The translations under genes and the position numbers were made by a program. A DNA stretch of 64,000 bases from Lysinibacillus sp. JNUCC-52 (GTDB lineage: Bacteria > Bacillota > Bacilli > Bacillales_A > Planococcaceae). Location of the stretch: NCBI RefSeq assembly GCF_015999545.1, contig NZ_CP065546.1, positions 2,161,501-2,225,500 on the forward strand. Reading direction: 5' to 3'. A model generated the notes under the pieces. It was not told the origin of the DNA and ran no database searches. It worked only from the letters and a program-made list of their open reading frames with translations. Positions 24,231 through 33,698 of the stretch are shown here, in pieces. Within the stretch, counting starts at the first letter, position 1; every line of letters starts with the position of its first letter.

Positions 24231-24641
24231 TGGGTTCCCTCATTTCGAATTATAGTCAACATTAGTTTACCACTTCTCTTTCAAGAATAACATGATTTTT
24301 GTTGCAATTTTATGCTGATTTCTCCTAAAAGACGAACATTTCTTGTAATTCGAATTAAAAACGTTCATTTTTAAGTCAATTTCCTGTGGATAATGTGAAT
24401 ATCCTGTTAATAAATTCGGGTAATGGTCTTTTGTTGTAATATTCCCTCTTCAGAAGTTTTTCTACCTTTTCAACTACAGTGGACATACTATTTCAATATT
24501 TTTTCAATTGTACCTGTTAATAACGGTCATATCCCCTCACAACGCGTAATTGGTTTATCAATAGAAAAGACTGTGGATAAGCTCGATTTTTTGAGCCTGT
24601 CCACAGTCTTTCAGTTGCCTATACTATTGAATGCTTTTTTG
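24231..24641. other. Gap between the chemoreceptor and rpiB genes
   Basis: A 411-base AT-rich gap. It holds the chemoreceptor terminator (24566-24611) and presumably the rpiB promoter. A plus-strand frame at 24423-24665 has no ribosome binding site and runs through the terminator, so I do not count it. Confidence 0.6.
24566..24611 (-). terminator. Terminator of the chemoreceptor gene
   Basis: A 12-base perfect outer stem (24566-24577, 24600-24611) encloses a second AGCTC/GAGCC stem. The minus-strand tail is TTTTCTATTG. It follows the stop at 24642 by about 30 bases. Confidence 0.8.
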
Positions 24642-25925
24642 CTACGCTTCTCTATCGAATTGTAGAATCATTTTATGCAATGCTTCGGATTGTTTTTTCA
24701 AATCTTGCGCAAGTTGTTCTACTTGTTCAATTGCATGTGCTTGCTCTTCAGTTGCACTGCTTACTTCCTGTGCACCTGCTGATGTTTCTTGAGCAATTGC
24801 TGCTACTTCCTGAGATTGTCGAGCAGTTGTTTCAATATTGTGCATCTGTTTTTCAATTAATGAAGAAATCTCTACGATTGCTGTTGCCATTTCATGGACG
24901 CTTGATGACATCCCTTCAACCGCAGTCGTTGTTTCGGAGACACGTGCGGCCTCTTTCGTTGCAAATGCTACCTGTTGATTCATTTGTTTCACAACCACTT
25001 CAACATTATGTTGCATTGATTGAATAAGTGTCGTAATTCCTTGAACAGCTTTTGCACTTTCATCGGCCAAACCACGAACTTCTTCTGCCACAACAGCAAA
25101 GCCTTTGCCATGTTCCCCTGCACGTGCTGCTTCAATAGATGCATTTAATGCGAGTAAATTTGTTTGTGCTGCAATGTCGCCTACTAAACTAATGATACGT
25201 TCAACTTGTCCAGCATTATCTTCTAATGTACGAATACTTTCTAGTGCTTCATTGTTGCCAGCCGCAATTTGTTGAATGCTGTTAACTAACGTTTCAATCG
25301 CTTTTGTTGTATTAGTTAAATTATGTAAGATCTCTTTCGATTGCGTTGCAGACTGTTCTGCTCTCGTATTTACTTCTGTTGCTAATGTACGCACATCCTC
25401 AATCGCTTCTGCTGTATCTTGCACTGCTGTAGCTGACGCTTCTGCTCCTGCGGAAATATGTTTTACTGTCACCGCAATACCATCAGCTTTCTTTGTTGCT
25501 ACTGCGGTTTCATCGGATAGCTTAATAATTGATTGATTTGTTTGTTGGAAGTTTTGATCGATACTTTCCACCATATGGCGTAAATTTAACACCATTTGTT
25601 GGAAAGCTATTGCCACTGAACGAATCTCATCGTTCGTTTTTGGCATCACTACATCCTGTCCAATTTTTCCTTCTGCAACGCGTGTAGCAGAATATTCAAG
25701 ACGCTGTAAAGGCTTGATTAAAATAACACTGAAAATTGCAGCTAAAATACCTGACCATATAATCCCTAATAAATAAGTAATCACTTCAAATAGCTTACGA
25801 TTAATCTCTGGGAAAAAAGTAGGTTGTATAAATTCAATGAATATAAAGCTGATACTATAAGTGATCAGTGCTAGAATACTTACAAATAATACTAATTTAA
25901 GTCGTAAGCCAAACTGTTTTTTCAT
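24642..25925 (-). CDS. Methyl-accepting chemotaxis protein without a large sensor domain
   Basis: A 427-residue receptor. Two transmembrane helices (about 10-33 and 47-70) are separated by only about 13 residues, so there is no folded extracytoplasmic ligand domain; a HAMP domain (about 71-125) and the signalling coiled coil follow. The hairpin tip is [20 protein letters not shown] with [17 protein letters not shown]. The ATG at 25925 has GAGGGG upstream, 8 bases after the ywlE stop, so it is probably translated with ywlE. It may sense a membrane or cytoplasmic signal. Confidence 0.92.
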   Translation of the reverse strand: MKKQFGLRLKLVLFVSILALITYSISFIFIEFIQPTFFPEINRKLFEVITYLLGIIWSGILAAIFSVILIKPLQRLEYSATRVAEGKIGQDVVMPKTNDEIRSVAIAFQQMVLNLRHMVESIDQNFQQTNQSIIKLSDETAVATKKADGIAVTVKHISAGAEASATAVQDTAEAIEDVRTLATEVNTRAEQSATQSKEILHNLTNTTKAIETLVNSIQQIAAGNNEALESIRTLEDNAGQVERIISLVGDIAAQTNLLALNASIEAARAGEHGKGFAVVAEEVRGLADESAKAVQGITTLIQSMQHNVEVVVKQMNQQVAFATKEAARVSETTTAVEGMSSSVHEMATAIVEISSLIEKQMHNIETTARQSQEVAAIAQETSAGAQEVSSATEEQAHAIEQVEQLAQDLKKQSEALHKMILQFDREA

Positions 25926-25933
25926 AGTGCCCC

Positions 25934-26374
25934 TCAATTCTTCTCAAGTATTTTAACTAACTGTTCTACTAATTTCTCTAGTTCTGCAAATGTTTCTTCA
26001 TATATGGCTTTATTACCGCCGTAAGGGTCAACAACATTTTCTAAACTTCCTTCATGCACATATTCTTTCAATGTAAAAACTTTTTCTTCTTTGTTTGGAT
26101 AATTAGCGATAATCGTATCTCTGTGTGCTGTTGTCATTGTTAAAATCAAATCGGCCCACTCTATTTCAGCCATCGATAATTGTGTAGCTGCATGTTGATG
26201 TGCCATATTCGCTTCATTTAAAACTTGCTGCGCATGTGCTGACATTTCAGCGTTCGGCATTGCATAAATCCCAGCAGAACGAACCTGAACATTGTCGATT
26301 TGCTTCTGCTTTAAAATAGCCTCTGCCATCGGACTGCGACAAGTATTTCCAGTACAAACAAATAATATATTCAC
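25934..26374 (-). CDS. ywlE: Protein-arginine phosphatase YwlE (LMW phosphatase family)
   Basis: Removes phosphate from phospho-arginine residues, opposing the McsB kinase that marks proteins for ClpCP. The loop [14 protein letters not shown] near the N-terminus contains Cys7, Thr11 and Arg13; Thr11 is the residue known to give YwlE its arginine-phosphate selectivity. The general acid lies in VVDPYGG near residue 118. I use the GTG at 26374 ([10 protein letters not shown]), with AAGGAAGGTGA upstream, giving 146 residues; the open frame extends far upstream through mntP. Confidence 0.95.
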   Translation of the reverse strand: MNILFVCTGNTCRSPMAEAILKQKQIDNVQVRSAGIYAMPNAEMSAHAQQVLNEANMAHQHAATQLSMAEIEWADLILTMTTAHRDTIIANYPNKEEKVFTLKEYVHEGSLENVVDPYGGNKAIYEETFAELEKLVEQLVKILEKN

Positions 26375-26391
26375 ACTTATCACCTTCCTTA

Positions 26392-26889
26392 TTATTTTCG
26401 GAGTGCTAAAATACTCATAATGATAAAAACAATCCCTGCAATAATTTGAATTTTGTTCCCCAAAATAACCTGACTTCTGCGAGCTATAACTAAAGCCCCA
26501 TATGCACAAAGAAAAGCACTCAATCCAGCACTAATAATAAAAATTGTTTTTTCTAAGTTAAGCATACCAAAAGAAACACTTACTGAAAAGGTATCTAGGC
26601 TAGCAGTCACAGCTAATAAAACTGGTGAAATGGTTATTTTCTCATTTTTGCTGGAAAACAAAAGCAAATGTAATCCAATGCTAAATAATAAAATACACGA
26701 AATCCATTGGCCCCACTCTAATAAAAACCGCACTAAGTAATTTCCTAATTCAAAGCCGAGTAGTGGAAAAAGCATATGTAACGTTGCTGTCCACATGGCC
26801 AAAAAAAATCGATATTTTACATTTGGAATTAATACAAATAAACCGACGACATCGACAGACGTTAAAATACCTGCAAGAATACCCTGCAA
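26392..26889 (-). CDS. MntP-like putative manganese efflux protein (short)
   Basis: A 165-residue membrane protein with about six helices. The two half-repeats each carry the family's Asp motif: TSVDVVGLF near residue 12 and TASLDTFSVSVSFG near 95; the first is poorly conserved relative to the usual DAFAVS. The start is TTG with AAGGAG upstream. It corresponds by position to B. subtilis ywlD (mntP). It is somewhat shorter than usual (about 180), and the loop after helix 3 is short, so the substrate is uncertain. Confidence 0.75.
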   Translation of the reverse strand: MQGILAGILTSVDVVGLFVLIPNVKYRFFLAMWTATLHMLFPLLGFELGNYLVRFLLEWGQWISCILLFSIGLHLLLFSSKNEKITISPVLLAVTASLDTFSVSVSFGMLNLEKTIFIISAGLSAFLCAYGALVIARRSQVILGNKIQIIAGIVFIIMSILALRK

Positions 26890-26971
26890 GAATGCACTCC
26901 TTCGCTTCCTAATATTTTATCATTTTATGCTCGGAAATACATTATTATCAATAATGTTCATATTAAAAAAA

Positions 26972-26989
26972 GGGCTATCTAATAAGCCC
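26972..26989 (-). terminator. Minus-strand terminator before mntP
   Basis: A short GGGCT/AGCCC stem is followed on the minus strand by seven T. It lies between the broken secreted-protein gene (ending 27139) and mntP. Confidence 0.6.
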
Positions 26990-27138
26990 CTTAGAGATAT
27001 CTGGCGGATACTGGTTACTTGTATGAGCCAGTAATAATAATTGAAAAGGTCGTTTAGAAAGTTCTAAAACAATAGCGTTTAAAATAGTCGCTAATAAATA
27101 AACTGACTTTGTCTACAGCCTGAGAAGTGATATTTGCG

Positions 27139-27742
27139 TTATTGGTATATTGGATCAATATAAATATTTTGAACATTCACTTCTGTTTTGTAATAACCGC
27201 TATGTAAGTTAGGCAAACTTACATAGTATCTTTCAATTTTTAAATCTGCGTAACCTGCTAATCTACTATATTTTGTTGAATCTGCTGGTATGTTTGTAGA
27301 AACACCATACGATTTAGAAAATGAGAAATTAATGCTTCCCCAATCAGTATTAGTTGTTGCAGCAAAGCTTTCTGATTGATTATTTGTTAATGTATAAAGT
27401 GAAGCTTTTGTCCAAAAAGGTGTGAACTTTGAATAACCCGAGAATACTCTGTTTTTATATTGAGTTCCTATTAGTCTATGTCCTAATCTTGCTAAGGTAG
27501 TAAATTCTGGAGCATAGCCGTTTGAATTGATATAATTTAAATGCAGTCGCATCTCTTTAATATTATCAAAAGCAGTTATCGATCCATCTGATTTCTTGAT
27601 GTATAAGTTTTCAAAATCTACTTTTGATGAACTTACTAGCTCAAGATTAAATGCATTAGCTGATACGTCTTGTGAACTAAAAATTAAATAAGACTAGAGT
27701 GAAGCTAAGTAAGAGAGATACTTTAAAAAATACTTTTTTCAT
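27139..27742 (-). pseudogene. Secreted protein gene with a frameshift at the signal peptide
   Basis: An ATG at 27742 with AAAGGGG upstream encodes a typical signal peptide (MKKVFFKVSLLLSFTLVLFN) and then meets TAG near 27679. A shift of one base there opens a frame (SSQDVSANAFNLELVSSSKV) that runs without a stop to 27139, through the 137-residue downstream part. The VSANA site would suit signal peptidase cleavage. The mature part is about 180 residues, Tyr/Ser/Asn-rich, with no Cys and no recognised family. The simplest reading is an inactivated extracellular-protein gene; a sequencing error or phase variation in the T-run remains possible. Confidence 0.65.
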
Positions 27743-27862
27743 TACAAAACCCCTTTTCCTATTTTATTTTTTTACTTCATGTACTATTTTATCGCACAAA
27801 AAAATAATAAAAAAATCAATTTTTTCTTTAAATAAGTCAAAATTTGATAAGGAGGGTTTATA

Positions 27863-28060
27863 TTGAAACAAAGAAAAAATATAAATGTTTCAGAAGCCAT
27901 TCTATTGGTGAGTTCTTTTTTTATGTTTATGTATATTTCAAAAAACATGATTTTTGTGAATGAATTTTCCGATTTCTTTGAAAGGAGTTCATTATGGCTC
28001 ATATTACCTTGTATTACACTAATAATTGGAATAATTTCTTTTGTAGCTAGAAAGGAATAG
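27863..28060 (+). CDS. Small two-helix membrane protein, 65 aa
   Basis: Plus-strand ORF with a TTG start and a perfect AAGGAGGG ribosome binding site 6 bases upstream. The protein has a basic N-terminus (MKQRKNINVSE), two hydrophobic helices (about 11-30 and 43-61) and a C-terminal RKE. No family is recognised. It is one of only two credible plus-strand genes and lies in the insertion between mntP and the Sua5 gene. An overlapping minus-strand frame (27784-28167) has no comparable start signal. Confidence 0.6.
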   Translation: MKQRKNINVSEAILLVSSFFMFMYISKNMIFVNEFSDFFERSSLWLILPCITLIIGIISFVARKE

Positions 28061-28526
28061 TGGTTGATGTGTAAGTCGGGGTTGAATGATGAAAGTTGAT
28101 AATTAGAGGTGGCAAACATATAGAAAAAATCTCTCTGATTTCGGAAAGACACTTGTTTAGTAGACACAAAGCATTTATCAAAAAATGACTACTGGACACA
28201 AGCTAATGAGCATTTAATATCAATACTGGAACTCTACTATGTAAAATTATTGGGAGTAGCAAAATCCGCTATGGCTTGAATACATTCAGATGATGTTACT
28301 TCTTAAATATACTTTTTGTTGTTTTTTTAATATGAAAAGTGGGCTGCCACCAAAAGTCATTTCAATGACTTTTGGGACAGCCCTTTTTATAGGTTGTCTT
28401 ATAGAATCGCTAATAGAGAGAACATCTAATCGCCAATAAAATTGGGAGAATCGCCAGGAAAAACGCGTGTTGCGCCACGAAACCTTAACGAATCGCTAAT
28501 AGTATGCCGATGCACGCCTCACAATC
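28061..28526. other. Gap with a strong hairpin, no gene seen
   Basis: A 466-base AT-rich region between the small membrane protein and the Sua5 gene. Its one clear structure is the hairpin at 28341-28388. Short repeated phrases such as 'aatcgctaatag' and 'aatcgccaataaaa' occur at 28406-28500. No ORF is supported. Confidence 0.55.
28341..28388 (+). terminator. Strong intrinsic terminator, plus strand
   Basis: A long stem pairs GGGCTGCC-CCAAAAGTCAT with ATGACTTTTGG-CAGCCC around a TTCA loop, followed on the plus strand by TTTTT. It would end transcripts from the 65-residue membrane protein gene, about 280 bases upstream. Confidence 0.75.
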
Positions 28527-29561
28527 TTATAGTGAAAACCACTTGCCCCCAGCAGCTTTTTCAAGTCTGTTCATAATAGCCGCGCCTACACCTTCAGTAG
28601 ATGTCGTCGTCACTAAAATAACAGTCGCTTCTGTTTTATCACAAGCTCGCAACGCATGATAGAGTGCTGCGCCCATCTCTTCTTTACTTCCCGCTTCGCC
28701 AATTGAAAAGTAATAATTTGCTTGAAGATCTTTAAAGCTCCCTGGTGCTAGAAGTGCTACTTTATGATGCTGCGCGTGAAGTTGTTGTATAGCTTGCTGT
28801 ACTTTTTCTTCATCACAATCGATTAAGTATACGGGTGCATTCGGCGCATAATGTGTATACTTCATGCCTGGCGCTTTTGGTGTCTCTTCCATTGTCTGCT
28901 CTATTTTAGTCGGTTGAATAACTGGACCTATTACGGCCTCTAACATTTCTTTTGTAATACCACCAGGACGTAATATAACTGGTGGTTCATGTGTAACATC
29001 TAACACAGTCGATTCAAAGCCAATTCCTGTAGGACCTCCATCTAAAATATACGGTATGTACCCATCTAAATCATCTTTTACATGAATCGCTTCTGTCGGG
29101 CTAGGTTTCCCGCTACGATTCGCACTTGGAGCAGCAAGTGGTTTTTGAATTTGCTGTAATAATGCTAGTGCGACTGGATGATTCGGCATACGAATGCCGA
29201 CTGTCTTTAATCCAGCTGTCACACTTTCTGCCAAAACATTTTGCTTAACTGGCATAACAAGTGTAAGCGGTCCTGGCCAAAATGCATCCATACATTTTTT
29301 TGCTAGCTCAGAAATATGTTCGATATAAAGAGAAACTTCCTCTTTCGTTCCTATGTGGACAATAAGTGGATTATCTGAAGGACGCCCTTTTGCCTTAAAT
29401 ATCTTTCTGACTGCATCATCATTTGTAGCGACTGCACCTAAACCGTAAACCGTTTCTGTTGGAAATGCCACGACCTCCCCAGCATTCAAGATATCCACAG
29501 CTTGTGCATAAGTTATTTGACTATTCACATTACTATCCACAATCTTACACACGGTTTCCAT
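28527..29561 (-). CDS. ywlC: Threonylcarbamoyl-AMP synthase (Sua5/YwlC)
   Basis: Makes threonylcarbamoyl-AMP from threonine, bicarbonate and ATP for the t6A37 modification of ANN-decoding tRNAs. The 344-residue length shows the long Sua5 form: a YrdC domain (GEVVAFPTETVYGLGAVA near residue 28, KGRPSDNPLIVHI near 58, SANRSGKPSPTEA near 145) plus the C-terminal Sua5 domain. KAPGMKYTHYAPNAPV lies near 230. It corresponds to B. subtilis ywlC, downstream of spoIIR. Confidence 0.95.
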   Translation of the reverse strand: METVCKIVDSNVNSQITYAQAVDILNAGEVVAFPTETVYGLGAVATNDDAVRKIFKAKGRPSDNPLIVHIGTKEEVSLYIEHISELAKKCMDAFWPGPLTLVMPVKQNVLAESVTAGLKTVGIRMPNHPVALALLQQIQKPLAAPSANRSGKPSPTEAIHVKDDLDGYIPYILDGGPTGIGFESTVLDVTHEPPVILRPGGITKEMLEAVIGPVIQPTKIEQTMEETPKAPGMKYTHYAPNAPVYLIDCDEEKVQQAIQQLHAQHHKVALLAPGSFKDLQANYYFSIGEAGSKEEMGAALYHALRACDKTEATVILVTTTSTEGVGAAIMNRLEKAAGGKWFSL

Positions 29562-29661
29562 ATGAAAAACCTTCTTTCAATCGTTGTTTTTTTCTGAATT
29601 ATCCACATTTTGTTTATAACTTATCAATAATTGTGTATAAGTTATCTGAATTTGTGCACAA

Positions 29662-30243
29662 TTATTCGAAAAATCCTTTTATCCATTCCCAAATAAAGAA
29701 TGTTACTTGTTCTTTTTCCTCTGCCTTTTCTTCCTCTTTTTCTGGTTCACAAATAGACGGGAAAATGCTACACCACCAGTTATCACCACGTGCATCGCCT
29801 ATTTTTACGACGATTGAATGGTACATATTTTGTGGATAAAACATTGCATCTTGTCTCTTCGGTGGAAATAAGTTATCCCCAAGTAACACTTGTGTACGCA
29901 ATTGTGGATAATTTTCTTTTAATTCTGCCTCAATACTCTCTTTTAATGTAACAAAATTATCATTATCCACATTTGTAGTTGATCCTACTTGCATTAAATA
30001 AGGTTTTAAATCTTTCACAAGTTGCTCTTTTTCTAGCTGATCATCAGTTGTATTGCTATTTGCTATCACTCTTATACGAAAATCGTTTTCTTGTTCACTA
30101 TTCGTAGCTTCCTTTGCAGAACCTATTAATGATGGAATATATAAAATACATAGTTGTAAAGCTATCGCCATAATTACTAGTCTAGCAAAAGCTAGCAAAA
30201 TATTTAATTTTGAAAATCTAACAATCTTGTATTCGTTTAACAT
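29662..30243 (-). CDS. spoIIR: Stage II sporulation protein R, SpoIIR
   Basis: The secreted forespore signal that triggers SpoIIGA to process pro-sigma-E. The 193-residue protein has an N-terminal membrane/signal segment (about 13-34), then the family core: FRIRVIANSNTTDDQLEKEQ (about 51-70) and LRTQVLLGDNLFPPKRQDAMFYPQN (cited by position, about 110-134). The ATG has a perfect AAGGAGGG site that lies inside a hairpin (see 30251-30283). It follows prmC, as in B. subtilis. Confidence 0.94.
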   Translation of the reverse strand: MLNEYKIVRFSKLNILLAFARLVIMAIALQLCILYIPSLIGSAKEATNSEQENDFRIRVIANSNTTDDQLEKEQLVKDLKPYLMQVGSTTNVDNDNFVTLKESIEAELKENYPQLRTQVLLGDNLFPPKRQDAMFYPQNMYHSIVVKIGDARGDNWWCSIFPSICEPEKEEEKAEEKEQVTFFIWEWIKGFFE

Positions 30244-30250
30244 AAAAATC

Positions 30251-30283
30251 CCTCCTTGCTCAACATTGTTGTCAAGAAGGAGA
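30251..30283 (-). promoter_or_regulatory. Hairpin overlapping the spoIIR ribosome binding site
   Basis: On the minus strand CTCCTT...TTG at the 5' side can pair with CAAGGAG, and an inner CAAC-AAT-GTTG stem sits between. The 3' arm contains the AAGGAGG of spoIIR, so the fold would hide the site. A T5 run follows 4 bases after the stem, so a weak terminator is an alternative reading. Confidence 0.4.
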
Positions 30284-30287
30284 AACT

Positions 30288-31148
30288 TTATACATCAATT
30301 TCACAAAAAACCATACGCGGTTTTCCATTAATATCTTTTTCAACGGTAACAGTGGCTTGTGGAAAACTTTCTTTAAAAAATTTCGCTACCTGCTCTCCTT
30401 GTGTATAACCAATTTCAAGACCGATTAAAGCAGGCTTATTCATTAGAGCTGGGAGTTGTTGCGCTAATTTTCGATATAAAATAAGTCCATCCTCTTCTGC
30501 AAAAAGGGCGCTATGGGGCTCATGCTCCAGTACGATGCTAGACATGTCCTTCGCTTCTTCAAATGCTATATACGGAGGATTAGATAAAACAATATCAAAC
30601 GTCTCTCCGATAAGAGGTGCCGTTAAATCGCCTAGACGAAAATCAATATCTGCCTCAAGTATTTGTGCATTTTTTTGTGCAGTAGCTAATGCTGCTGTTG
30701 ATAAATCAGTTGCCACTACTGTTAGCTCTGGACATTCTAGCTTCATAGAAATGGCAATAGCGCCACTACCTGTCCCGATATCTGCTAGCTTTAATGATTT
30801 CTTTTGAAATAATTGATCTATACGATTGTTTGTTGCTAATACTAATTCCTCTGTTTCTGGTCTCGGAATAAGCACCGATTCATCCACAAGAAATGTCCGT
30901 CCATAAAATTCTTCACTACCGATACAATATTGTACAGGTCGCCCACTAACATGCTCTTCAATCAGCTTTTGAAACTGTTCACTTTGTTCAGCCGTTAAAG
31001 AATCTTGTAAATGGAGCATAACACCCGAATATGTTGTACCCAATATATGTTGCATTACAATACGCCCCGCGGTTTCTTCACGTCCATTATCCACTAAAAA
31101 AGAAGAAGCCCAATCAAGGGCCTCCATCACATTTTTATAGGTCATCAT
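30288..31148 (-). CDS. prmC: Release factor glutamine methyltransferase PrmC
   Basis: SAM-dependent enzyme that methylates the Gln of the GGQ motif in release factors. The 286-residue protein has an N-terminal helical domain, the SAM loop [15 protein letters not shown] (about 120) and the substrate motif [16 protein letters not shown] (about 188). The gene starts inside the last codons of prfA (14-base overlap), so its translation is probably coupled to that of its own substrate. No strong ribosome binding site is visible. Confidence 0.95.
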   Translation of the reverse strand: MMTYKNVMEALDWASSFLVDNGREETAGRIVMQHILGTTYSGVMLHLQDSLTAEQSEQFQKLIEEHVSGRPVQYCIGSEEFYGRTFLVDESVLIPRPETEELVLATNNRIDQLFQKKSLKLADIGTGSGAIAISMKLECPELTVVATDLSTAALATAQKNAQILEADIDFRLGDLTAPLIGETFDIVLSNPPYIAFEEAKDMSSIVLEHEPHSALFAEEDGLILYRKLAQQLPALMNKPALIGLEIGYTQGEQVAKFFKESFPQATVTVEKDINGKPRMVFCEIDV

Positions 31149-32211
31149 TTAGTCGCTCTAGCTTGGATGCTTGCTCTTCTAAGATAAGCGTATCAATGAT
31201 TTCGTCCAGTCTTCCTTCGACGATTTGATCAAGCTTTTGAATCGTTAAGCCAATACGATGGTCTGTAACGCGGTTTTGTGGATAATTGTATGTGCGAATA
31301 CGCTCTGAACGATCGCCTGAGCCTACTGCGGATTTACGTGTTGCGTCGATTTCTTTTTGAGCTTCCTGCAAATACTTATCAGCTACACGTGCACGAAGAA
31401 TTTTCATCGCTTTTTCACGGTTTTTAATTTGTGAACGTTCATCCTGCATCGATACAACAACACCTGTTGGTAAGTGGGTCATACGTACAGCAGACATCGT
31501 TGTATTTACCGATTGCCCACCTGCACCAGATGAAGCAAACGTATCTACGCGGATATCCTTTTCATGGATTTCAACATCTACCTCTTCAACTTCAGGTAAG
31601 CATGCAACTGTCGCTGTCGAAGTATGAATACGGCCTTGTGATTCTGTTGCTGGTACACGTTGTACACGGTGTGCACCATTTTCAAATTTGAATTTCGAAT
31701 ATGCGCCTTGCCCATTAATCATAAAAATGACTTCTTTATAGCCGCCCATTGGGTTTGGCGTTGCTTCCATAATGTCAATTTTCCAGCCTTGCGTCTCAGC
31801 ATAACGTGAATACATGCGGAATAAATCTCCTGCGAAAATATTCGCCTCATCACCGCCAGCTGCTCCACGAATTTCCATAATTACGTTTTTATTGTCATTC
31901 GGGTCTTTTGGAATTAACAATACGCGTAGACGTTCTTCTAGCTCTTCTTGCTGTTCTTTTAACGAGTTGAATTCTTCCTTTACCATCTCATGCATATCAG
32001 GATCTTTTTCGTTATCTAACATTTCACGAGTATCAACTAGTTGCTCTTTCACGCTTTTATATTCACGATAAGCATCAACTGTTTCCTGAATATCCGATTG
32101 TTCCTTTGAATATTCACGTAATTTTTTACTGTCGTTTACAATATCTGGATCACTTAAAAGCTCATTTAGCCTTTCATAACGATCTTCTACTGCTTGTAGT
32201 CTATCAAACAT
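31135..32211 (-). CDS. prfA: Peptide chain release factor 1
   Basis: Recognises UAA and UAG and triggers peptide release. The 358-residue protein carries the codon-reading Pro-Ala-Thr at 187-189 ([10 protein letters not shown]) and GGQ at 231-233 ([12 protein letters not shown]). PAT marks it as RF1, not RF2. I use the ATG at 32211 ([15 protein letters not shown]), with AGAGGTG upstream; the open frame runs three codons further. Overlaps prmC. Confidence 0.97.
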   Translation of the reverse strand: MFDRLQAVEDRYERLNELLSDPDIVNDSKKLREYSKEQSDIQETVDAYREYKSVKEQLVDTREMLDNEKDPDMHEMVKEEFNSLKEQQEELEERLRVLLIPKDPNDNKNVIMEIRGAAGGDEANIFAGDLFRMYSRYAETQGWKIDIMEATPNPMGGYKEVIFMINGQGAYSKFKFENGAHRVQRVPATESQGRIHTSTATVACLPEVEEVDVEIHEKDIRVDTFASSGAGGQSVNTTMSAVRMTHLPTGVVVSMQDERSQIKNREKAMKILRARVADKYLQEAQKEIDATRKSAVGSGDRSERIRTYNYPQNRVTDHRIGLTIQKLDQIVEGRLDEIIDTLILEEQASKLERLNDDL

Positions 32212-32462
32212 GGGCTTCACCTCTATTTAGTTCATTTATCTATATCCAGTAGGAATCCGCCTCCATTAAAGATAGCGAGACGTATTTTTTACTCTATTCG
32301 TTTTAAACATTCCGCCTACAATAGAGTGTGACGAAAATTTGTTTAGGCGTAGTAGTCATGCATTATTTCCACTACTTAGTATAAGGAAAATTCAGCATGT
32401 ATGCTACATTTTCTTCGGTCAACTGCTTAAAATCATTAAGCTTTCTTCCGATTAAAGGTATT

Positions 32463-33035
32463 TCAAAGCGGTGGATGTGCGTGGCATTTACGGCAAACAG
32501 GATAGTAAGCATCGTTACCACCAATTTTTATTTGGTCACCTGTATAAACAGGTTTGCCATTTTCATCGACACGCAAGTTCATTGTTGCTTTTTTATGACA
32601 GAACCAGCAAATCGTTTTCATTTCTTCAATTTTATCTGCATATGTAAGCATGTACTGACTACCTTCAAATAATTCATTTTGAAAATCATTCTTCAGGCCA
32701 AAGCCCATAACAGGGATGTCTAGTTCGTCGACAATATTAGCTAATTGTAGCACATGAGCCTTTTTTAAAAACTGCACTTCATCTACAAGAACACAGTATG
32801 GTTTTACAACATTGTTTTTTACAAGTTCAAAAATATTCGTATCCTCATAAATTGGAATAGCTTCTTGTCGTAAACCTACTCGACTTGAAACAAAACCTAC
32901 CTCATCTCGCGTATCGAGCCCAGATGTAAACATCATGACAGGCTTTTGCTGTTCTTCATAGTTATGTGCAACTTTTAAAATTTCAATTGATTTACCACTA
33001 TTCATCGCACCATGTTTATAGTATAGCTGTGCCAT
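32463..33035 (-). CDS. tdk: Thymidine kinase (type II)
   Basis: Phosphorylates thymidine to dTMP in salvage. The 190-residue protein has the P-loop HGAMNSGKS at 8-16, the catalytic Glu in LVDEVQFL near 88 and four zinc-binding Cys in CWFCHKK and [18 protein letters not shown] precedes the ATG. It lies between prfA and rpmE, as in B. subtilis. Confidence 0.97.
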   Translation of the reverse strand: MAQLYYKHGAMNSGKSIEILKVAHNYEEQQKPVMMFTSGLDTRDEVGFVSSRVGLRQEAIPIYEDTNIFELVKNNVVKPYCVLVDEVQFLKKAHVLQLANIVDELDIPVMGFGLKNDFQNELFEGSQYMLTYADKIEEMKTICWFCHKKATMNLRVDENGKPVYTGDQIKIGGNDAYYPVCRKCHAHPPL

Positions 33036-33283
33036 AGTATTTTCTCCCTCTCTATTTTCAATGATGGATTTTGAAAGGAATTATTTTAGCAATTAGCTTA
33101 AATGCTTGCACCATAGTGTTAATTTTTTATACCGAACCTACTGTCAGTATCGAATGGATTTGCGCTAGCTTAAGCACATTTCAAAATCCGGTCTTTGTTT
33201 TATTGGACGTACGTGCAACGCCGTGGAAAATCCAAATACGTCAAGACGCAAATGAACGTATGCACATTTTTATACTGAAAAAA

Positions 33284-33313
33284 ATACCTGCCAAGCACAT
33301 GCTTGGCAGGTAT
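33284..33313 (-). terminator. Terminator of rpmE
   Basis: A perfect 12-base stem (33284-33295, 33302-33313) with a 6-base loop and a seven-T tail on the minus strand, 10 bases after the rpmE stop. Confidence 0.93.
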
Positions 33314-33323
33314 TAAACTAACA

Positions 33324-33527
33324 TTAGTTTTTAAGACCGTATTTTTTGTTGAAACGATCCACGCGACCATCAGCAGACGCGAATTTTTGACGGCCAGTGT
33401 AGAATGGGTGACATTCGTTGCAGAACTCGACAACGATGTTTTCTTTCACTGAACCAGTTTTGAAAGTGTTACCACAAGAGCAAGTTACTGTTGCTTCTTT
33501 GTAGTCTGGATGAATTCCTTGTTTCAT
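33324..33527 (-). CDS. rpmE: 50S ribosomal protein L31 (zinc-binding form)
   Basis: A 67-residue L31 with four Cys at 16, 18, 36 and 39 (TCSCGN, FCNECH), the C+ zinc-containing form; a zinc-free paralogue, if present, lies elsewhere. HPFYTGRQK is the family signature. GAGAGGAG precedes the ATG. In B. subtilis rpmE directly follows rho; here an 8-kb iron-uptake block lies between them. Confidence 0.97.
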   Translation of the reverse strand: MKQGIHPDYKEATVTCSCGNTFKTGSVKENIVVEFCNECHPFYTGRQKFASADGRVDRFNKKYGLKN

Positions 33528-33698
33528 ATTCGTTTTCTCCTCTCGCCCTGAACCATCTGGAACAGAGTATTATCGAACTGCACCTTACATAGCCCGAATA
33601 TGTCGGCTACATATGTACACGTTGCATACTTTTGAAGTATAGCATAGTTATTTTATTTTTTTCAAGCAAAAGATATTAAAAAACGATTATTACAATAT

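Noticed and set aside
24423..24665. Plus-strand ORF of 80 codons
   Set aside because: It reads through the chemoreceptor terminator and into that gene's 3' end, with no start signal.
27784..28167. Minus-strand ORF of 127 codons
   Set aside because: It lies antisense to the 65-residue membrane gene, has no ribosome binding site and its composition follows AT-rich DNA.
33071..33316. Plus-strand ORF of 81 codons between tdk and rpmE
   Set aside because: It has no convincing ribosome binding site and runs into the rpmE terminator stem.
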